Origin: Ailurus styani
Lineage: Eukaryota; Chordata; Mammalia; Carnivora; Ailuridae
Assembly (NCBI GenBank): GCA_002007465.1
Contig: LNAC01000750.1
Coordinates: 186,001 to 250,000 of the forward strand
Reading direction: 5' to 3'
Length of the DNA: 64,000 nucleotides
In this document: piece after piece, positions 57,862 to 64,000 of the stretch
How the letters are laid out: the number at the start of each line of letters is the position of its first letter
Numbering within the stretch: position 1 is the first letter of the stretch
Made by a program: the position numbers and the translations under genes
The notes under the pieces: generated by a model
Told to the model about the DNA's origin: nothing
What the model saw: only the letters and a program-made list of their open reading frames with translations
Database searches by the model: none

Positions 57862-58436
57862 AGAATTCTCTTTTTAAATTTTCATTTATTTTAATTTGTT
57901 TTATTGTGTTTCTTTTGTGTCTTGTGTTTTGCTTTTGTTTTCTTGGTCTTTGAGATTCCCATGAACAATATAGCCTTTACCTAAAACAAAATTTTATTCA
58001 CCTAAGGCCTCGAGTTGGACCCAAGACAGCATAAGTCAGGCAAAGTCTGGCTTAAAATGGACCCTGTCCTGTCCCAAGCCCAGCCTAGTTTTTTAAGCTG
58101 GACTCAAGTCTAGTAACTAGTAGCATTACCCAGTGTGGAATCTGGGAGCATTGAGGAGAAAATTTCGGGAGGGATTCCAGTCAAGTGAGGAGTTCTGGAA
58201 GCTACTTAGATCAAAAGCTCTTCGCCAAGAGAGTGGACCTCAGAATGGAGAGGAACTCATTCACAGCCCTCCCCTTGGAAATGGTGAAGAGGCAACTCAA
58301 AAAAGTTTTCTTGGAGACCATGCCTGCCTTTCTCCTTCCTCATCCCCAGTGCCCTTGGAAGTCTCCTTCCAGTGCTGCCTCTGCCACCGATCTGTGAACC
58401 AGCAAAACTCAACTATTTTAATTTGTTTTATTATTT
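57862..58436. other. Intergenic DNA, no gene recognised
   Basis: Open frames at 58,133-58,441 overlap one another in two frames and match nothing I know. No exon was recognised. Confidence 0.45.
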
Positions 58437-58674
58437 CTTAATTTATTTAATTATGGTATACTTAACATACAGTGTTATATTAGTTTCAGGTGTACAATAT
58501 AGTGATTCAACAATTTATACATTATTCAGTGTTCATCATGATAAAGGTAGTCTTAATCCCCTTCACCTGTTTCACCCATATCCACCACCCACCTCCCTTA
58601 TGGTAACCATCAGTTTGTTCTCTGTATTGAATAATCTGTTTTTTTTTTCTGTTTGTTTTGTTTCTTTTATTTTT

Positions 58675-58865
58675 TTTTCATGATTTATTTATTGGAGAGA
58701 CAGAGAGTGAGGTCACGAGTGAGGGGAGGGGCAGAGGGAGAGAATCTTAAGCAGACTCCCTGCTGAGCAAACCCTGACATGGGGCTCCATCCCATGACCC
58801 ATGAAGTCATGACCTGAGCCAAACCTAGAGTCAGATGCTCAACCTACTAGCCATGCAGGTGCCCC
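58675..58865 (-). mobile_element. CAN-SINE in L1
   Basis: CATGATTTATTTATTGGAGA start; AGCCATGCAGGTGCCCC end. Diverged. Confidence 0.9.
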
Positions 58866-58927
58866 CTGTTTGTTTTGTTTCTTAAATTCCATATAGGAGT
58901 GAAATTATATGGTGTTTGTCTTTTTCT

Positions 58928-59119
58928 TTTTTTTTTTTTTAAAGATTATTTATTTGACACAGAGAGATTACAAGTAGGCAGAGAGGCAGGCAGAGAGAAA
59001 GGAGGGAGCAGGCTCCCTGCTGAGCAGGGAGCCCAATGCGGGCCTGGATCCCAGGACCCTGAGATCAATGACCTGAGCTGAAGGCAGAGGCTTTAACCCA
59101 CTGAGCCACCCAGGTGCCC
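58928..59119 (-). mobile_element. CAN-SINE in L1
   Basis: TTTTTTTTTTTTAAAGATTA start; GAGCCACCCAGGTGCCC end. GGTGTTTGTCTTTTT / GGTATTTGTCTTTTT flank it. Confidence 0.95.
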
Positions 59120-59330
59120 GGTATTTGTCTTTTTCCAATTGACTTATATCACTTAACATTATATGCTCTAAATCCATCCATCTTGTAAATGGCAAGATTT
59201 CCTTCTTTTTTATGGCTGAGTAATGTTCCATTGTGTGTGTGTTTATATATATATATACACACACACCACATCTCCTTTATTCATTCATCTATTGATGGAC
59301 ACTTGGGTTGCTTCCCATATTTTGTCAGCC

Positions 59331-60250
59331 AGCAGAATTCTTAATCAGGTCCCTGGGTAGAATCAGGATTCATTCATCGGCTATATTTCAACTGTTTTTT
59401 ACTGGAATTTTCTGTAGTATCATCAGTTCGGATTGGTTCAATAAAAATTTCTGAAGTCTCTCACTCTCAAACAACCCAAAATGTAATAGTACACTTGATA
59501 TTGACAAAGTCAAAAAATTTTTTTCAAGTCAGTTCCAAGGCCATAGAGCTACCCAAACAAAATTATGTCATCAGAACTCAGTTTAATTCTTGAGATAACT
59601 CAGAACCACATAGCTGTTTCTAAACATCACAGCAGAAATTCAACGTTGAGTAGAGAAAGAAGAGAAAACCTTTTCAGTTCTTTCTCTCTGGCTTACCAAT
59701 CATTTTATGTCAGTGAACTGAACCTGTGACTTGTAAACTCAGTTTCAATTGTTTATGGTACAGTGTTTAATATATGGCAGGCGGGGGTGGAAATACCCTG
59801 TATAAATAATTTCCTCTTTTGGGGTAGGACATTTGAGCTCTTCCTGCCTTGTTATACAAAATTTAGAAAATTTACAGGTTGGCAGTCTCAGTTTGGTTAC
59901 TAAATATGGTTCAATGAGCTTATTGATTTTCCACCAGCAAATCAAACCTATTCATTTTCATTTCCCCCTTTCAACCTCTTCTTTTTCTGACACCCAAGGG
60001 CTGATTTGAGTATAAGCTCTGTTTAGTGACATAATTTCCATCCCTTCTTGTCCATGCTCCTTTTTAGCTCTGGCACAATGACTCCTGCCACTGTATAAAA
60101 GCTATGGAATTGATTAGGTCAATGAGACCTACCTCCTGGTCAGGATCTTCCCATTTGTTTCAATGGCAGAATTGCCTTCATCAAATTTCTAAATTGCAAC
60201 TGCTTCTAATATTTCTGAGATATATTGGTGATTTATTCTACTTGGGATCT
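59331..60250. other. Intergenic DNA, no gene recognised
   Basis: Unique AT-rich sequence without recognisable content. Confidence 0.45.
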
Positions 60251-61345
60251 GCTAAACTTCTGTCACCTGAGAAGTCAATGTCTTTCATCAGTTTTAGAAA
60301 ATTCTTGGTCTTTATCTCCACAAGTATTGCTTCTAGCCCATTCTCTCCTCTCTTTCAGGGACTACAATTACACATATAATATACCTTTTGACTGTAACCC
60401 AAATGCCTGTTATGCTCTGTTCTTTCCAAACCCCCCCTTTCCTGTCCTTCATTTTGGAATTTTTTCTTTTTATTTTTTTCTCTTTTTTTCTTCTTTTTTT
60501 TAAAAATTTCTATTGACCTATCTTCCACTTCATGGATGCTGATTTTTGCTGCATTCAGACTGCTGTTGAACACACCAATGGGTTCTTATTTCCAGTTATT
60601 GTATTTTTATATTTAGAATGTCCATCTGTTTTTAATAATTTCCAATTCTATATTGAAATAAATTATTTATCTTTTAGCCTTTTCTTCTTTTTCTTAAGCC
60701 TATTAGTCATAGTTATTTAAAGTCATGTCAATTCTAATGTCTGGGTCTGTTTCTATTAATTTTTCTCCTCGTGGCAGGTGCCTGCCTGGGTGGCTCAGCT
60801 GGTTAAGCATCTGCCTTCTGCTCAGGTCATGATCCCAGGGTTGTGGGATGGAGCCCTGCATAGGGCTCCCTGTTCAGTTGGGAGTCTACTTCCCCCTCTC
60901 CCTCCACCTCCCCCCTTGCTTGTGTTCTCTTATGTGTGCTCTCTCTCTCTCTCTCTCCCTCCCTCAAATAAATAAATAAATAAATAAAATCTTAAAAACA
61001 AAACAAAACAACTCTTTCCCCCGTGTGTAGTCATTTGGATTTGATATTAGCATTCCTCTTAATTTTACATATATAGGATCTCTGACATTGCGGAGGAAAA
61101 AATTGTAGATGTTGTGGATGATGTTATCTGCCCCCACAGAGTTAAATTTTGTTCTGGTAGGCATAAAGAATACCAGTGGATCACTTTGAACCTGTAAGGA
61201 CTTGGGTTTAAGCTTTGTTAGATCTGTTCTATTTCAGTACTATATTGCCCTTACTCTAAGAGGGCAGACTTTTTGGGCCACGGATGTCTCTTTACCTTGG
61301 AGAGGCTTTAAGTCCAAGTTCTATTAATGTTACAGGATTTTTTTT
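60251..61345 (-). mobile_element. Old L1 or HAL1-like fragment, interrupted
   Basis: CTCCACAAGTATTGCTTCTA, GGACTACAATTACACATATA and TTATTTCCAGTTATTGTATT resemble the reverse complement of the 5'/ORF1 part of old L1 or HAL1 elements. It is highly diverged, and the family call is tentative. Confidence 0.5.
60776..61012 (+). mobile_element. CAN-SINE
   Basis: AGGTGCCTGCCTGGGTGGCT start (short extra CCTG), AAATAAATAAATAAATAAAT end with an (AAAAC)n tail. Confidence 0.93.
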
Positions 61346-61350
61346 TTCTC

Positions 61351-61708
61351 TGTGTTGGTGTCCACAGTTCTTTGTCACGCCACTTCGAAGAACAAAGAAG
61401 TAGACTGGACAGAGTGGTAGGCAGCAAAGGAAGGTTTATTGAAGGATGGCACATGACAGATAGTTCAAAGCCCCCAACAACAAGACGGCTGCCACCAGAG
61501 TTTCTAAGTATAGGGGTTTTTATGGGTTTGTTGGTGGGCTGTTCTGATAATGATTAATCTTCCATGTGCCTGTCATCCAATCAGGTTTTTGTCATCCATC
61601 TATCACATCGGAAAGGGTAGAGGGCTCTTTCAAGGGTGGTGTAAAATCCTTTTAAGGGTGATTTCCTTTTAGGGTGGGGGACCCTTGTCCCTCCTTGCCT
61701 GCCTTTCA
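61351..61708 (-). mobile_element. Solo LTR of an ERV1-like endogenous retrovirus
   Basis: On the minus strand the element starts TGAAAGGCAGGCAAGGAGGG and ends GTGGACACCAACACA (TG...CA, 358 bp). It contains a TATA-like CCATAAAAACCCC and, about 90 bases on, CAATAAACCTTCCTTTGCTG, the order U3-TATA-R-polyA-U5 of an LTR. No internal retroviral sequence adjoins it on either side. A clean short target duplication is not obvious. Confidence 0.7.
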
Positions 61709-61774
61709 ACTCTCCTTCATCTTCCGGTGCTGAAATCCCTACTTAGCTCATTAGCCTCTAAACTGCTGTTTTCT

Positions 61775-61832
<58 letters not shown>
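61775..61832. repeat. (GT)n microsatellite
   Basis: Nearly sixty bases of uninterrupted GT repeat. Confidence 0.97.
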
Positions 61833-61835
<3 letters not shown>

Positions 61836-61907
61836 AATCTTGCTTTGTGCATGTTGGGCTTTATAACTGGCCACTACCCTGAGGAGAATTTGATTTGCAC
61901 TAAATTT

Positions 61908-62080
61908 TTTTTAAAGATTTTATTTATTTGTCAGAGAGAGAGAGAGAGCACAAGCAAAGGGGAGTGGCAGATAGAGGGAGAAGCAGATTCCTTGGGAGGC
62001 CGGTGTGGGGCTCTATTCCAGGACCCTGGGATCATAATCTGAGCCAAAGGATGATCCAACTGAGCCACCCAGGTGTCCCT
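61908..62080 (-). mobile_element. CAN-SINE
   Basis: TTTAAAGATTTTATTTATTT start; GAGCCACCCAGGTGTCCC end. Confidence 0.94.
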
Positions 62081-62734
62081 TCACTAGACTATTGAACTAC
62101 ATCTCTGCCATTCTTCTTTCTCTGGAAGTTCTCCCTCAAGTCCCAGCCACTTTAGCAGCTCTGAACTTTGACTTTTGACTCTTCAGCCCAGTAATTCGGG
62201 CACCTTTTACTTTGCCTTTATTTTCTAGCACTTGACTTAGAAAATTCCCTCAGGAGAAAAATTTCAGGGTGAATATGGAGTTCACTTCATGTTTTTCTCC
62301 TCTTTCAGGATCATAGATTCAAGCCCTGCCTGCTTTGGTTACTCTTCAGTTTCTTCAAAGAGTTGTTTTAATGCTTTCCTATATTTATAAATATTTATAT
62401 ATTCTATTCTATCCTACCCTCCCCCCACCCAGAGGGTTAGTCTGATCCATGCTCCTTCATCCTGGAGGGAACTAGAAGTTCAGCACTTCTTACCTCTTGA
62501 GTTTGCAGTAATTTCACTGACCTATTTATTTGCCTGAACCAATGAAGATGGCATAATTCTCTTTAAATTAAGGAATCTCAAAAAATTAATTAAGGAAACT
62601 CATTCCTTTTATTTTGCATATTAGATCAAATCTACTGCCCATCTGTGGGCAAAGCCCAAATCAGTGGGCTGTGAGACCAGATTCTAACAGGATTAGAAGC
62701 CTGGTGGCAGAGAGACATGGTAAGGAATGAATGG
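62081..62734. other. Intergenic DNA, no gene recognised
   Basis: Unique sequence; nothing recognised. Confidence 0.45.
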
Positions 62735-62934
62735 AGGAGCACCTGGGTGGCTTGGTCAGTTAAGCATCTGCTCAGGTCCTGATCCTGGGGTCCTGGGATG
62801 TAGCCCACCCTCCCCCACCATTGGGCTGCCTGCTCAGTGAGAAGTCTTCTCCCTCTCTCTCTGCCCCTCCCTCTGCTTGTGCTCTCTCGATCTCTCAAAT
62901 AAATAAATAAATAAATAAAATCTTTTAAAAAAAA
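62735..62934 (+). mobile_element. CAN-SINE, first of four in a row
   Basis: GAGCACCTGGGTGGCTTGGT start; AAATAAATAAATAAATAAAT end with A tail. Confidence 0.94.
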
Positions 62935-62940
62935 GAATGA

Positions 62941-63137
62941 GGGTGCCTGGGTGGCTCAGTGGGTTAAGGCCTCTGCCTTCAGCTTGGGTCATGGTCTCAG
63001 GGTCCTGAGATCGAGGCCCGCATCGGGCTCCCTGCTCGGTGGGGAGCCTGCTTCCCCCTCTCTTTCTGTCTGCCTCTCTGCCTACTTGTGATCTCTCTCT
63101 ATCTGTCAAATAAATAAATAAAATCTTTAAAAAAAAA
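62941..63137 (+). mobile_element. CAN-SINE, second of four
   Basis: GGGTGCCTGGGTGGCTCAGT start. AGAATGAG flanks both sides, so it landed just behind the tail of the previous SINE. Confidence 0.95.
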
Positions 63138-63285
63138 GAATGAGTGGAAGTCAGGAAGTATACCTAAAAAATGCATACAGTGTATTTAAGGAAAGCCAGA
63201 AATATGATGGCAGTTAGAGGTGGGAGGACTTTATTTTTGAGATGAGGAGACTTGAGCATGTTTATAAGAGCAGGGGTGGGCCACA

Positions 63286-63509
63286 GGGCACCTGGGTGCC
63301 TCAGTTGGTTAAGCATCTGTCTTCGGCTCAGGTCATGATCCCAGGGTGTTGGGATCGAGCCCCTCATCGGGTTCCCTGCTCGGTGGAGAGCTTGCTTCTC
63401 CCTCTCCCTCTGCCCCTCCCTCCTCACCACTCATGCTCTCTCTCTCCCTCTTGCTCTCTCTCTTTTATTTATTTAAATAAATAAATACAATCTTTAAAAA
63501 AAAAAAAAA
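63286..63509 (+). mobile_element. CAN-SINE, third of four
   Basis: GGGCACCTGGGTGCCTCAGT start; TAAATAAATAAATACAATCT end. Confidence 0.94.
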
Positions 63510-63714
63510 GGGCACCTGGGTGGCTCAGTGGGTTAAAGCCTCTGCTTTTGGCTCAGGTCATGATCTCAGGGTCCTGGGATCGAGGCCCGCATCAGGCTCT
63601 CTGCTCAGCAGGGAGCCTGCTTTCTCTGCCTGCCTCTCTGCCTACTTATGATCTCTCTCTCTCTCTCTGTGTCAAACAAATAAATTAAAAATCTTAAAAA
63701 AAAAAAAAAAGAGG
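63510..63714 (+). mobile_element. CAN-SINE, fourth of four
   Basis: GGGCACCTGGGTGGCTCAGT begins directly in the A tail of the third SINE. Ends AAATTAAAAATCTTA with an A tail. Confidence 0.95.
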
Positions 63715-63894
63715 GGCTGGACCTAAAGGAGAAGGTGAGGCCAGAGATATAAAGACAATAAAAGGTAATTAAGAATCTCTAGAAGAGATGGGAGAGGTAG
63801 TGTAAATTGCCCCGGCAAAATATATCGGGGGAAAAACAGAGGTAAAGATATAGATTAAGGCTTGAAAGAAAGAATGAGATACCTGATAGTGTCA

Positions 63895-64000
63895 TTTTTT
63901 AAAAAAAAGATTTATTTATTTACTTGATGGAGAGAGAGAGATCACAAGTAGGCAGAGAGGCAGGCAGAGAGAGAGGAGGAAGCAGGCTCCCTGCTGAGCA
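63895..64000 (-). mobile_element. CAN-SINE cut by the window end
   Basis: TTTTTTAAAAAAAAGATTTATTT-type start, then AGATCACAAGTAGGCAGAGA. The tRNA-like end lies beyond the window. Confidence 0.92.

Larger units (their letters stand above)
58437..59330 (-). mobile_element. L1 3'-end fragment with two SINE insertions
   Basis: TTCAGGTGTACAATATAGTG, AGGAGTGAAATTATATGGTG and GGCAAGATTTCCTTCTTTTT match the reverse of the L1 3' region seen also at 661-1,273. Confidence 0.85.

Noticed and set aside
1..64000. CRISPR array, operon or phage-like system
   Set aside because: The window is vertebrate DNA; the repeats are SINE, L1, MIR, L2, hAT, LTR and microsatellites, with none of the regular spacer structure needed.

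Overview
The window is nuclear DNA of a carnivoran mammal, most likely a mustelid (mink, ferret, otter or badger type). The evidence is about fifty copies of a tRNA-derived, (CT)n-containing CAN-SINE. Each opens with a form of GGGCGCCTGGGTGGCTCAG and closes with AAATAAATAAAATCTTT plus an A tail. The many copies of the 'GGTTAAAGCCTCTGCCTTCGG' subfamily type are what I associate with mustelids. The family placement is inference; the order is secure.

One protein-coding gene is present and complete: SEC22B, an R-SNARE of ER-Golgi transport, on the minus strand from 42,020 (start codon) to 23,122 (stop). Five coding exons (75, 110, 161, 147 and 155 nt) join through GT-AG introns of 8,383, 2,835, 2,149 and 4,884 nt into an uninterrupted 215-residue protein. 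It has a longin domain, an R-SNARE motif with a zero-layer arginine and a C-terminal membrane anchor. A CpG-rich, TATA-less promoter lies at about 42,021-42,300. The 3' UTR runs from 23,121 down to a likely polyadenylation site near 21,345.

Region by region: 1-21,000 is gene-free DNA downstream of SEC22B, with old MIR, L2 and L1 remains, some 17 CAN-SINEs and a 730-base gap. 21,345-42,300 is SEC22B. Its introns hold 17 CAN-SINEs (14 antisense to the gene), MER5A, MIR and L2 relics, and two short tailed fragments that resemble the R region of an endogenous retroviral LTR. 42,300-49,150 is gene-free DNA upstream. 49,150-50,925 is a decayed plus-strand L1 ORF2. 51,738-57,724 is a minus-strand carnivore L1 that keeps its 5' end, ORF1 remnants, part of the reverse transcriptase and the 3' UTR, but has lost the endonuclease region and carries a 635-base gap. 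58,437-62,700 holds older L1 pieces and a solo LTR. 62,735-63,712 is a run of four adjoining same-strand SINEs.

No bacterial-style operon, CRISPR array or novel multi-gene system is present. The points most worth a second look are the LTR-R-like retroposons, the strand bias of SINEs inside SEC22B, and several single-N joins with duplicated or missing flanks that look like assembly artefacts.
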